In this document: piece by piece, positions 1 to 9,500 of the stretch | Layout of the letters: the number at the start of each line of letters is the position of its first letter | Position numbering within the stretch: the stretch's first letter is position 1 | NCBI GenBank assembly: GCA_025656675.1 | Contig: JAHXHN010000006.1 | Span: 191,005 to 255,004 of the forward strand | Source of the DNA: Candidatus Thiodiazotropha sp. (ex Codakia rugifera) | GTDB lineage: Bacteria; Pseudomonadota; Gammaproteobacteria; Chromatiales; Chromatiaceae | DNA: 64,000 bases | Direction: 5' to 3' | Notes under the pieces: model-generated | Told to the model about the DNA's origin: nothing | Seen by the model: the letters and a program-made list of their open reading frames with translations, nothing else | Databases searched by the model: none | Translations under genes and position numbers: made by a program

Positions 1-1013
1 TGATCGACAGGGTATTAAAAGAGTTCTCTGACAATGTCAGTCTGTTTGGTACACTTTTAGAGACATTTAAAAAGCGTATGGATGAATTCAGACGCAAGTC
101 TGACATCCTTGAGAAACGAGCTCAGGACTCTATCAAAGGCAGGGAAAAACTCAATATTGCCCGACAACGTGCTTCCCAGGAGATGAAAGCCAGGTCATTC
201 AGTGAAAACCTACCTCAAGCAGTTAAGGATTTTCTCGAACAGACCTGGGTCGACAAGCTTATTTTTGTCCTGCTGCGTCACCCGGATGGCGAAATGAGCG
301 ATGACTGGAAGGAGGCCCTACGTATCGCGGATGAAATTGCCTGGACCTTTGAGCCCAAAGATCAGGCTGAACGTGAAGAGCTGGAGAAATCCTTACCGGA
401 TTTACGTAAAGCTATTGAAGATGGGCTAGCTTCACTTGGTGGATTTCACCAGGAAAAGAGTCAGGTCATATTTGGGCTGCTCAGCAGTGTCGAGACTGCA
501 ACGATTGCCTCTGAAAAAGCAGCAAAAGAGGTACCTGCACCACCACCATCGGAGAGCGTTGTACCGATTTCAGAAAAACCGGCATTAGAACCTGTACCCA
601 GCAAGCCTGTAGTGGTTGATACTGCTGAAAAGCAGGATGAGGAAGAGATACCCGAAGACGAAGAAGCAATGATGGAAAAATTGCGTAAAATTCGATTTGG
701 AACCTGGTTCGAAATACCTGATGCACATAGTGGCGAATCGCAAAAAGTTAAACTGTCATGGCTAAGTCCCTTGACAGCGTCGTGCATGTTCGTGGACAGG
801 GCTGGTGTACAGACGGCTATTAAACCACTTCGAAAACTGGCACAAGAGATCCTTACCGGTGAATCAATCATTCTTGAGGATAGTAGTGACCCATTCGTGG
901 AGAGGACATTACATGCCATTCGACGTATGCTGCAACGCTCATTGAAAACCACAGAAGATATCGCCAGTGAACTCATCGATGATGAGGGTAATGAGGGCAA
1001 AGAAGTCCGTTAA
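1..1013 (+). CDS. DUF1631 family protein, C-terminal part (5' end outside window)
   Basis: The reading frame is open from position 3, so this is the last ~336 codons of a larger gene and the internal ATG at 78 is not the start. The visible part has a conserved alpha-helical stretch containing VKDFLEQTWVDKLIFVLLRH, an acidic Pro/Glu-rich linker around 530-660, and a compact C-terminal domain starting near RKIRFGTWFEI. This pattern matches DUF1631 proteins of gammaproteobacteria. Their function is unknown; they are sometimes mislabelled thymidine phosphorylase. The next gene is a PilZ protein 19 nt after the stop, which suggests co-transcription and a possible link to cyclic-di-GMP signalling (inference). 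Family assignment is from memory of the conserved blocks. Confidence 0.72.
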   Translation, partial: IDRVLKEFSDNVSLFGTLLETFKKRMDEFRRKSDILEKRAQDSIKGREKLNIARQRASQEMKARSFSENLPQAVKDFLEQTWVDKLIFVLLRHPDGEMSDDWKEALRIADEIAWTFEPKDQAEREELEKSLPDLRKAIEDGLASLGGFHQEKSQVIFGLLSSVETATIASEKAAKEVPAPPPSESVVPISEKPALEPVPSKPVVVDTAEKQDEEEIPEDEEAMMEKLRKIRFGTWFEIPDAHSGESQKVKLSWLSPLTASCMFVDRAGVQTAIKPLRKLAQEILTGESIILEDSSDPFVERTLHAIRRMLQRSLKTTEDIASELIDDEGNEGKEVR

Positions 1014-1032
1014 GGACCTAGGAAACGATTTC

Positions 1033-1374
1033 ATGCAAGAACTTCGTCAATCCCCACGTAAAATAGCTAACGAGGTATTGGTTGTCGCCGATCAGATTAC
1101 CGGCAGCCAGATTGGACGTGTGGTCAATATCAGCGCAGAAGGCCTCATGCTGTTGAGTGAGGAGCCCGTTATTACCGGCTCTGTTTATCAGCTCGATCTG
1201 CTATTAACTTCCGAGGTTAATAATTCGAGTAAAATATCATTTGGTGCCGAAGCCGTGTGGTGTACGGAAGCGTCCCATCCAGAGAGTTTCTGGAGTGGTT
1301 TCCACATTATCGATATTGGCAGCGACGAAGTATTGGTTATCGACGAACTGACACTGAAATGGCATGCTGATTGA
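1033..1374 (+). CDS. PilZ-domain protein
   Basis: A 113-residue protein made almost entirely of one PilZ domain, the c-di-GMP binding fold. The N-terminal basic stretch RQSPRK supplies the usual arginine motif and VNISAEGL is the (D/N)xSxxG motif; the end, WSGFHIIDI, is the typical final strand. The frame is open back to an ATG at 967 inside the upstream gene. The ATG at 1033 is preferred because AGGA at 1020-1023 lies 9 nt upstream and the start then falls after the upstream stop. It probably works as a cytoplasmic c-di-GMP effector. No partner can be deduced except the co-oriented DUF1631 gene. Confidence 0.8.
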   Translation: MQELRQSPRKIANEVLVVADQITGSQIGRVVNISAEGLMLLSEEPVITGSVYQLDLLLTSEVNNSSKISFGAEAVWCTEASHPESFWSGFHIIDIGSDEVLVIDELTLKWHAD

Positions 1375-1448
1375 CGCGGCACCTAATCGACAGATCAGTG
1401 ATGAACAGTAACACCTAACCCTGTTTCTCATCCAGGGTCCGTTTCCTG

Positions 1449-3527
1449 ATGAAACCTCGCCTTGCCATCGCAACCACCCTGATGATCATAGTCTGGGCAA
1501 TGATGGCAACGCACTTCCAGCCCTCTCCTATCCCAACCGTAGAGCAACTGCTACCCCCTGAATCAATTGCACAAACACGAGCGATACGTGGTTTATTCAG
1601 TGAATCCAGTCAGCATGTACTCTTGTACCTGCCAGCAGCATTGGAGAACACTTCTACAGCTACACTGCTGAAAGAACTTCATTCATCGATCAGCGGGATT
1701 CAAGCACTGTGCTTTTTCACCTCTCGTATCAGTGAATCATCAACAGTCAGTTTAGCGCCTTTCACACAGCTGCCTTGTAGCAAAAAAGAGAGCATCGGCA
1801 ACCAACCCACTTTGTTGTTATTTTGGCGTAGCTCTTCGGACACGCTCTCACTAAGAAAACAGATCGAAGCTAAACTAAAATCAGTTCTTTCACCTTCCCT
1901 TGTCAAACAAAGCCATCTTTATTCCACCGAACTTGTCAGAGAGGCATCCTGGGAGACCGCAATACGCGATCTTCGATGGATTGTACCTCTTCTGGGTCTT
2001 ATCACTTTTGTCGTACCACTATTCGCTTTTGGATCACTAACTGCACCTGCATTCATCTTTCTAACTGCAGGACTCACCACCACAACCACCCTGTTGCTGT
2101 TTAATGGGAATCTCCACGGAGGCTTTAACGCCTTGTTACTTGCAGTAGTACCCTTACTTTGGGCCGTTGCATCAATGGATGCTGCTCACCTGGTTGAACG
2201 CGTACAAAGCAACCAGGTTCGCGGCATGTCCAAACCGTTCTATAGCGCAATCCGGGATTTAGCAGGACCCTGTACAGTTACAACGGTCACAACTGCGATA
2301 GGGTTTGGAGCCCTCGCCCTACAAGATAATGCCCCTTTACTGCGGACCTTCGGTTTAACTGCAGCAGCAGGCACATTCCTCGCCATTATTTTCACTACCC
2401 TTCTCGGATGGCTGTTTTTGAACAGCGATATAACACATAAAACGACACAATCTTCCATTAATCCATTAGCTGACCTCAGTCACTCGCTTGTCCAGACATC
2501 CATTCGATATCCCGTTCTCACCCTGGTCATCTGGGGTCTCCTAGCAGTCTCATTGATACCATTTGTCTTACGTGTCACAACACACACACCTTATCCACAT
2601 ATCTTTTCCCAAGATCATCCACTGACGACTAAAACAGCCAAGCTGAAACAACTTCTCGGTACAGATTTACGTCCATTAACAATCTACCTGGTTGCTGATA
2701 AGGAGAGTGGGAAAAACAGGGAATGTCTGTTACATGCATCGGCCGCAACTGTTGACTATCTGGCAAAACTGCCTGAAACACGTCTGATCTTACCTGTCGC
2801 ACTGATCAATCAGGCCTGTGATAAAGCGTGTCTTGAAAATATGTTTACCACAGCTGATAAGCAGTGGATCCACAAAAAGATAGGGATTGTTCGTCTTGAA
2901 ATCCATTTCACTGCTACTTCAGCACAACGACAGCAGGAAATTCAGACATGGCTTGAGCATTTCGATCAAACGATACTTGGTCATCATCGCTTAGTATTTG
3001 ACGGCCCCGGCTATCACTATCCAATGGTGGAAGCACTCGGTATTTCAGGTGCATTTACCGGCATTATTTGGTCACTACTGGGAATCTCATTCTCGCTGCT
3101 GATTGTGTTTCGCAGACTCAGGATTGTGTTGCCCGCACTATTCGTAACACTCTTACCTCTGTGGCTGGTTATCGGACTGATGGGGGCGACTGAAATCGAT
3201 TGGTCACTGGCACTACTGGGTGTCCCGGCAATGCTGTTTGGATTGGCAGTTGATGACACCGTTCACTTGCTCTGGAACCAAACGCCAAATGCCTCTGTCA
3301 ACCGAACCCTTCGCTACAACGCACTCAGAAGCGGTGCAGCACTGACGGCAACAACCCTGATGTTGTGCCTTAGCGTCATCACACTGGCCTTATCCGATCT
3401 TCAGGCCAATCAGGAGATTGCATTTCTGTTATCTGCCGGTATGGCCCTTGCACTGACTATGGACCTGACGCTCTTACCTGCGTCTGTCAGCTTGATGAGA
3501 CACAGATCACCTCGATCAGAGCAGTGA
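1449..3527 (+). CDS. RND-superfamily (MMPL-type) exporter
   Basis: A 692-residue inner-membrane protein with the two-fold RND layout: one N-terminal helix, a periplasmic loop of about 150 residues, a bundle of helices, a second periplasmic loop (about residues 375-535) and five more helices, 12 in all. The proton-relay type motif GLAVDDTVHL lies in the second half and the matching ASMDAAHLVE in the first. Such MMPL/sterol-sensing-like exporters move hydrophobic molecules or lipids with the proton gradient. The substrate here is unknown. No adaptor or outer-membrane channel gene is adjacent. Its 3' end overlaps the convergent lipoprotein gene by 41 nt. Confidence 0.8.
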   Translation: MKPRLAIATTLMIIVWAMMATHFQPSPIPTVEQLLPPESIAQTRAIRGLFSESSQHVLLYLPAALENTSTATLLKELHSSISGIQALCFFTSRISESSTVSLAPFTQLPCSKKESIGNQPTLLLFWRSSSDTLSLRKQIEAKLKSVLSPSLVKQSHLYSTELVREASWETAIRDLRWIVPLLGLITFVVPLFAFGSLTAPAFIFLTAGLTTTTTLLLFNGNLHGGFNALLLAVVPLLWAVASMDAAHLVERVQSNQVRGMSKPFYSAIRDLAGPCTVTTVTTAIGFGALALQDNAPLLRTFGLTAAAGTFLAIIFTTLLGWLFLNSDITHKTTQSSINPLADLSHSLVQTSIRYPVLTLVIWGLLAVSLIPFVLRVTTHTPYPHIFSQDHPLTTKTAKLKQLLGTDLRPLTIYLVADKESGKNRECLLHASAATVDYLAKLPETRLILPVALINQACDKACLENMFTTADKQWIHKKIGIVRLEIHFTATSAQRQQEIQTWLEHFDQTILGHHRLVFDGPGYHYPMVEALGISGAFTGIIWSLLGISFSLLIVFRRLRIVLPALFVTLLPLWLVIGLMGATEIDWSLALLGVPAMLFGLAVDDTVHLLWNQTPNASVNRTLRYNALRSGAALTATTLMLCLSVITLALSDLQANQEIAFLLSAGMALALTMDLTLLPASVSLMRHRSPRSEQ

Positions 3528-4329
3528 AAATGACCGGCCCAGTTGCACTTTTTCTCACCTCGATGGTTGCACCTGGGGCTTTATCAGTAGCCGCCGTCAT
3601 GGCGGTCAGCAACGCTGAAAAAACAGTATCGTGTGGTGTCTCGACTCCATCAACCCAATAGACCAGAGTAGTAAGTCCTGTTGATGGTGTAATACCTTCA
3701 GAAGCAAAAGTATTGCCGGCAGAGCTGCCACTCACCAATGCTCTGAAGCGCAGATGATAAGTTATCCCCTGATGCGCTGCCTTGATCTCCTTACGGTATG
3801 TGCCCGCTACGGGAAAGCCCTCTCCAACACCAAAACTGCTGTTATTGAATCCACTGGCGCAGATCCCGGCATTCCCAAACAATACCAGATCTGTAATATT
3901 GGGCCCGCCGGCAGGATCAATGCCAACTGAAGCCAGGGTTATTTCATCGCTATTCTGCGCAGGGTTCCAGAAACCATCCAGACCGCATTTTTTACTGTAG
4001 ATATCGCTATCAGCACCATTGAAGGGAACATCCAGGTAGATCAAAGTACCTGACTGAAGTGCCGTTCTCAGGTCGCTCATGGCACTAGCGTCAATCAGAA
4101 TATCCTGAAGTGGACAGGGTGCAACATCCGGTCTGTCAGCCGTCTGTAATACCAGCGTGCCTGAAATAGCACCACCCGTACCATCATCCGGGGAGTCCCC
4201 ACCACCGACATCGTTACTGCTATCGCCTCCGTTGTCTGCAGTAGAGTCATTGTCACTGCCACCTGGACAACCACCCAGCATAGTCACAAGAAATAGTACC
4301 AATAGAAACTGTAGTAACTTATTCATCAT
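3487..4329 (-). CDS. Hypothetical secreted lipoprotein
   Basis: The protein starts MMNKLL, followed by a hydrophobic signal and a lipobox ending LGGC, so it should be exported and lipidated. A low-complexity Gly/Asp/Ser-rich linker follows (GGDSSNDVGGGDSPDDGTGG), typical of a tether to the outer membrane. The remaining ~220 residues look like a mostly beta globular domain with several cysteines. No family is recognised. The frame is open further upstream to 4401, but the signal peptide and a GAGGTGG box just before 4329/4326 favour this start. Its 3' end runs 41 nt into the convergent exporter gene. Confidence 0.62.
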   Translation of the reverse strand: MMNKLLQFLLVLFLVTMLGGCPGGSDNDSTADNGGDSSNDVGGGDSPDDGTGGAISGTLVLQTADRPDVAPCPLQDILIDASAMSDLRTALQSGTLIYLDVPFNGADSDIYSKKCGLDGFWNPAQNSDEITLASVGIDPAGGPNITDLVLFGNAGICASGFNNSSFGVGEGFPVAGTYRKEIKAAHQGITYHLRFRALVSGSSAGNTFASEGITPSTGLTTLVYWVDGVETPHDTVFSALLTAMTAATDKAPGATIEVRKSATGPVIFTALIEVICVSSS

Positions 4330-4378
4330 CCACCTCGGAGGGAGTCGATCTTGAGCCTGGGGTATCATAACCCCCCAC

Positions 4379-4843
4379 TTAGGTTCTAACCTTACAAACA
4401 CAGACTGTGGTGTCTATTTTCAGGGTTGGACAACTGTTTCTTCGTTGTGAGTTGACTAACCGTTCCGCCCACCACTCTGTTGGAAAAGCATGATAGGGAA
4501 CGGCAGGAAAATAACCCGCTTTTTTGATGAAGGCCCAGCAGATTGATGGCAGGCCGATCAAAGGGAGATAGAAAGGTCCAAGTAGAAGTGACTGTAGATA
4601 GTGACCATACTCATGCAACAGTACCCCCTGTTTTCCATTTGCATCATCACAAAATAGAAATGGACCCAAACTCACACCACCGTTCAGTTGCTTGTAAATG
4701 ATGACTCGGACACTTCTCCACATTCCTGTATCACGTGAGCACTGATCCAACCAATACCTCACCATGAAATACCAGAACAGACCCATAATTGTTTGCGGAA
4801 GACACCAAGTCCAATCCAGAATATGAGCTAAACGTCTATTCAT
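4379..4843 (-). CDS. Uncharacterised membrane protein with HEYGH zinc-peptidase-like motif
   Basis: The core reads NGGVSLGPFLF, about 10 residues, then LLHEYGHYLQS and LGPFYLPLIGLPS. The HExxH motif followed by Gln is what zinc metallopeptidases use, and it is embedded between hydrophobic stretches. Short proteins with this arrangement are widespread in bacteria but have no established function that I know of. The frame is open to 5017, overlapping the transglycosylase gene. The ATG at 4843 (MNRRLAHILDW) is chosen because family members begin close to the DWTW..PQT segment. The ribosome site is weak (AAGGA almost touching the ATG). Peptidase activity is inference only. Confidence 0.5.
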   Translation of the reverse strand: MNRRLAHILDWTWCLPQTIMGLFWYFMVRYWLDQCSRDTGMWRSVRVIIYKQLNGGVSLGPFLFCDDANGKQGVLLHEYGHYLQSLLLGPFYLPLIGLPSICWAFIKKAGYFPAVPYHAFPTEWWAERLVNSQRRNSCPTLKIDTTVCVCKVRT

Positions 4844-4966
4844 TCCTTGAATGCTTATTGTACTAATCTCATTTAAGGCCGCTTTCGTGGTAGATATCTG
4901 GATAGTCTGAAAAAAAACAGCGGTTAAAACAAAGGCACCATCAATTAAACCTTCGCAACCAAACTT

Positions 4967-4985
4967 GGGCCTGTTAACACTAATT
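4967..4985. repeat. Dispersed short motif, copy 1
   Basis: GGGCCTGTTAACACTAATT. It overlaps the stop codon of the transglycosylase gene. Near-identical copies are at 10765-10785, 53814-53836 and 63885-63908. Confidence 0.6.
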
Positions 4986-5609
4986 GAGCATCGCCAACCG
5001 ATTACGCTCAAATTCATTCAAAACCTTCTTGACGTAGTTTTGTGTCTCGGGATAGGGAGGGATTTTCTTACCATATTTGAATACAGCATTTTCACCGGCG
5101 TTGTAGGCTGCCAGAGCGAGCTTGATATCAAATTCGAACAGCTTCAGTAGATCTCTCAGATATTGCGCCCCACCCTGCAGATTTTGTTTCGGGTCATAGG
5201 AGTCATTGACGCCATAGCGATTGGCGGTTGCAGGCATCAACTGCATCAGACCCTGGGCACCTTTTCTCGATATTGCCTTCGGGTTGTAGGCTGACTCAAC
5301 ACGCACGACGGCATGCAGTAACCCGGGATGAAGGTGAAGCTCTTTAGCGATATTTTCTATGAGTGGTGTAACCTTGGCCTTATTTTTGCGCATTCGTTCA
5401 AGACTGTAGTTACTGTTTCGGTTTCTGTTTTTACCGCTGCGCCAAAGCAACCGATAATTACCCTTCATCGGCTTATCTGTGAAATGGATTCCACCGTCGG
5501 AACCTCGATACTTGAAGATTTCCGCCTCTACTGACAAAGGAATACAGAGGCATACCCATAGGATGAGTATGCTATAAAATCTTTGTCTCAATTGCTTTAG
5601 TATTGGCAT
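4980..5609 (-). CDS. Soluble lytic murein transglycosylase (SLT domain, DUF4124 N-terminus)
   Basis: A 209-residue exported enzyme. Residues ~12-29 are a signal peptide ending VEA. Then comes a DUF4124-like module (IFKYRGSDGGIHFTDKP), followed by an SLT lysozyme-like domain. The catalytic glutamate is in VRVESAYNP, with the supporting motifs KGAQGLMQLMPATA and ALAAYNAGENAV. It cleaves the MurNAc-GlcNAc bond of peptidoglycan with anhydro-ring formation. Context: minus-strand neighbours are the HEYGH membrane protein downstream and ychJ upstream. It could serve envelope remodelling or assembly of secretion machinery, but it is 17 kb from the gsp operon. Confidence 0.88.
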   Translation of the reverse strand: MPILKQLRQRFYSILILWVCLCIPLSVEAEIFKYRGSDGGIHFTDKPMKGNYRLLWRSGKNRNRNSNYSLERMRKNKAKVTPLIENIAKELHLHPGLLHAVVRVESAYNPKAISRKGAQGLMQLMPATANRYGVNDSYDPKQNLQGGAQYLRDLLKLFEFDIKLALAAYNAGENAVFKYGKKIPPYPETQNYVKKVLNEFERNRLAMLN

Positions 5610-5711
5610 CTGACAGCCTTACCCTGCACGCTTGTGGCTAGGGAATATGTCGGCAATCGATATAGAAACTTGAGAATCATGCTGTAACCCAAATATCACT
5701 GGTTTGTAAAA

Positions 5712-6200
5712 TCAAGTACCGCAACATTTTTTAAATTTCTTTCCACTACCACAGGGACAAGGTTCGTTTCGTCCGACTTTAGGTTGTTTTCTCATCTCGG
5801 GTTTAGGGGGCACCAGCTGACCATCCACAAAGTACCAATCCCCATCCTGTTTGAGAAACCGACTGATCTCATGGTGAGGCCGAACCACCCCCTTCTCCTT
5901 GTAGGTAGCGATAAACTCCACACTACCCTCCTCGTCTGTCTCTGTCCCACCCTTCAATTCTACAACCTGCAGATTCATCCATTGGGCATTTTCAGACCAG
6001 CGCCTGGTAGCCTCGATATCGTGGTCATGACGGTGATCAGGATGCAGTGATTGATGTAGGAATTCTGCCTTATGGGCCGCAAAAGCACTATAGCGGGCGC
6101 GCATCAGCGCTTCAGCATTTATCGCCTTGGTTGTGCCATCAAGAATGGGGCCACAACACTCCTCATAGGCGACGCCAGACCCACAGTAACACGCTGCCAT
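5712..6200 (-). CDS. ychJ: YchJ family protein with two SEC-C zinc motifs
   Basis: A 162-residue protein bounded by two SEC-C metal-binding motifs: [14 protein letters not shown] at the N-terminus and [14 protein letters not shown] at the very C-terminus. The middle ([18 protein letters not shown], then a NTF2-like domain with FVDGQLV) matches the YchJ/UPF0225 family. The biochemical role is unknown. SEC-C motifs bind zinc and are shared with SecA and translation- or secretion-linked proteins. The frame is open to 6242, but the ATG at 6200 has a GGAGG box 5 nt upstream and places the first cysteine motif at the usual distance. Confidence 0.88.
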   Translation of the reverse strand: MAACYCGSGVAYEECCGPILDGTTKAINAEALMRARYSAFAAHKAEFLHQSLHPDHRHDHDIEATRRWSENAQWMNLQVVELKGGTETDEEGSVEFIATYKEKGVVRPHHEISRFLKQDGDWYFVDGQLVPPKPEMRKQPKVGRNEPCPCGSGKKFKKCCGT

Positions 6201-6313
6201 CGTATCCTCCAACTTACAATTATCAAGCGTGAACAATAACATAGCGGGTCATCTACACCAAGATGCAGACTCACTCGAAGGGTAGGATATCAATTGAAAG
6301 CCATATATTGAGG

Positions 6314-6345
6314 AGATAAAAAAAGGTGGGTAAATACCCACCTTT
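6314..6345 (-). terminator. Rho-independent terminator downstream of hrpA
   Basis: An 11-bp perfect stem (AAAGGTGGGTA / TACCCACCTTT, 6322-6345) with a 2-nt loop is followed on the minus strand by a run of at least six T. It lies about 195 nt past the hrpA stop. I see no gene in the rest of the 339-nt gap 6201-6539. Confidence 0.8.
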
Positions 6346-6539
6346 AAGGTGCCTCTATCATCGAGGCCTGAGACTGGAAAAGCGGAATGATTCCCTGATG
6401 AGGTTGCCTCTATTCAGTTAACCGGTATAGGCATACTCAGAAATCTTTCCAACGCGATCAACTTTAACGGTTAAATATGAAGATTTTATGACCGTTCCAT
6501 GACGTTACACTGAAACCATAGGACCAGGTATAAAAGGAA

Positions 6540-9500
6540 TTAAAGTCCCATCTCCTTATAACGCTTTTCCAGCCGCTTGATAGAGACCGGGTAGGCCGTA
6601 CCCAACTCTTGCGCAAATAATGATATTCGCAACTCCTCAAGCGCCCAACGTATCTCCTCAATCCGCTCATCGATACGGTCATTTTGCCTGCATTGGCTCT
6701 CCCACTGCTGCCATTTTTGCAATAGTTCAGCCATTTCCCGCATCCGTTGCTGATCTCGCGCAGCAGCATGAACCAGCTTACCGGCTCTTTTCAATACGCC
6801 CTGCAGATAACGTGGATAATCTTTCAACCGCTGTTCTGGCACCTGTTGCAGAAAACCCTGATAGACCAGTCGATCCACCTGGCCTTGCATGTCCATCACT
6901 GCGTTCATCCAATTTATCTGGGTAATGGAAGAGAGGGTTTTTCTGGTCAGATGATAGACCTCCAAGATCTCATTCAACTGGGTACATACCTTGTTCCCCT
7001 GCTCTATCAACTGGCCCCGATGACTTTCCAACCGGGCCTCGAAGCTCGATGCCTCTCTGATCTCAGGTTGATGATTAAGAAATGTCTGATCGAAAATCAG
7101 ACTAATCAACTCATCCTCTAGATCACGGTGCTGCTCTAATCGAAATCCTTCTGCCGCCGCAGGAACTTTGGCATATAGCAGCCGCAGTCGATCGAGTTGG
7201 GGTAAGTTCTTTCGCAGATAGCGTATCTCCCTGGGAATCCTCAACATCAGCAGACGCCGTACGCCTCTCTTATGAGCTCGAGTCGCATTTATCCTCTCAT
7301 CAAGCAGACGAACAGCGACACTCTCACCTTCATCCACCAAGGCTGGATAACCCTGCAATAAGATCCCTCCCTGTTCGATACTTAACTGTTTCGGTAACCG
7401 ATCCAAATCCCAGCTTTTGAGTCCGCTACGTTCCAATTCAGGTGAGTTGAGATGGCGATGCTTCGCTTGTGCTTGTGTGGCATGCCGACGTTTCATACCC
7501 ACCAGATCGCGACCCTGTTCCAGACTCTCGCCTGTTTGATCGACCACGCGCAAACGTACACGCAGGTGATTCGGTATTTCGCTCTCCACCCAGGCATCCT
7601 CCGGGATATGTACGCCACTGAGTTGCTTTAGCTTCTCCCCCAATACTTGTATCAAAGGCCTGTCACTGGGTTGCAGGTCGGCTAAACAGGCATCGGCATA
7701 ATCGGGAACCGGAACAAACGAACGTCTCAGCGATTTCGGTAAACCCCTGATCAGTGAGATCACCCGCTCCCTTAATAATCCGGGCACCAACCATTGCAGG
7801 CGTGCATCAGTGATTTGATTTAGCACATCCTGAGGCACGATCAATGTAATACCATCAGCTGCATTACCTGGTTCGAAGTTATACTCCAAGGGTAGCTGCA
7901 TGCCATTGATATCCAACTTATCCGGAAACTGTTCACTGGAAACCCGCAACGATGCTTCCCGCATCAAATCGGCTTCCTGCATGTAGAGTTGTTTAGGATC
8001 TATCTTAGCTTGCTTGCGCAACCATTTTTCAAACCCTGGCGTTGTCGATATACCCTCGGGTATCTGCTGATCGTAGAAACTGTAGATTCGTTCTTCATCC
8101 ACCAGGATATCCCGTCGTCTCGATTTGGCCTCCAGATCACGAATACTGTCGATCAGTTCCTGATTATGACGCCAAAAAGGTGCCCGAGTGTGGAAATCAC
8201 CATCCACAAGGGCGGTTCGTATGAAGATCTCACGAGAAACAACCGGGTCGATGGGAGAGAAATTGATTTTACGCCGGGGGATCAGAGTAATGCCGAACAG
8301 CGTAACTTTTTCATAGCCGGCCACTTGACCGCGTTTCTTCTCCCAATGCGGTTCGGAATAGTGATGCTTAACCAGATGACCAGCAGCTTTTTCAATCCAC
8401 ACAGGCTGTATGGCAGCCACTGTTCTTGCATAGAGTTTACTCGTCTCAACCAACTCCGCAGCCATAACCCATTTTGGCTGTTTCTTGAACAACCCTGAAC
8501 CGGGATAGATGAAAAACCGACTATTGCGTGCACCCAGATAGTCATGGGTTTTGCTTTTCAGACCTATGTGACTCAATAAACCGCTCAACAGTGCCCGATG
8601 GACCTCTTCATGCCCTGCCTCAGCACTGTTCTCGCGAAAACCCATTTCATGTAGTTGCCCACGTAACTGCGCATGGATGTCATGCCACTCTTGAACCCGG
8701 TTCCAGGAGAGAAATTGCTGTTTACACCAGCGGTGGAATTTGTGCTTGGACAAATGCCTGCGCTGCTGTTCCACCTCACTCCACAGCGAGAGATAGCTTA
8801 AAAAATCCGATTGTTCATGACGGTGTCTGGCATGGGCCTCATCGGCCTGTTGTTGCTTTTCCAGTGGACGGTCCCGAGGATCCTGCACACTCAGTGCTGC
8901 AGCGATCACCAACACCTCTTTCAGGCAGTGTCCGTGTGCAGCAGACAAGAGCATACGGCCAATGCGGGGATCAACGGGAAGCCTAGCCAGTTGTTGACCC
9001 AATCGGGTAACCCGCTGATCACCAGCTACCGCACCAATCTCCTCCAATACCCGATAACCATCCTTGATCAATCTATGATCGGGTGGATCGAGAAAAGGAA
9101 AGCGGCTGATCTCTCCCAATCCAAGCAACTTCATCTGCAGGATGACCGATGCCAGGTTGGTACGCTGTATCTCCGGTTCGGTATAAGGTCGACGCGCCTC
9201 AAAATCCTCTTCCGTGTAGAGCCTGATACAGACACCGGATGAAACGCGGCCACAACGTCCTTTTCGTTGATCGGCTGAGGCCTGGGAAATACGCTCAACG
9301 GGAAGACGCTGAACCTTGCTGCGATGACTATAGCGACTGATGCGTGCAAAACCTGTATCGATCACATAGCGAATACCAGGTACAGTCAAAGAGGTTTCAG
9401 CAACATTGGTGGCCAACACGATACGTCTGCTTGTATGCGCTTTGAAAACTTTATTCTGTTCAGCCACACTCAACCGGGCATACAACGGTACAACTTCAGT

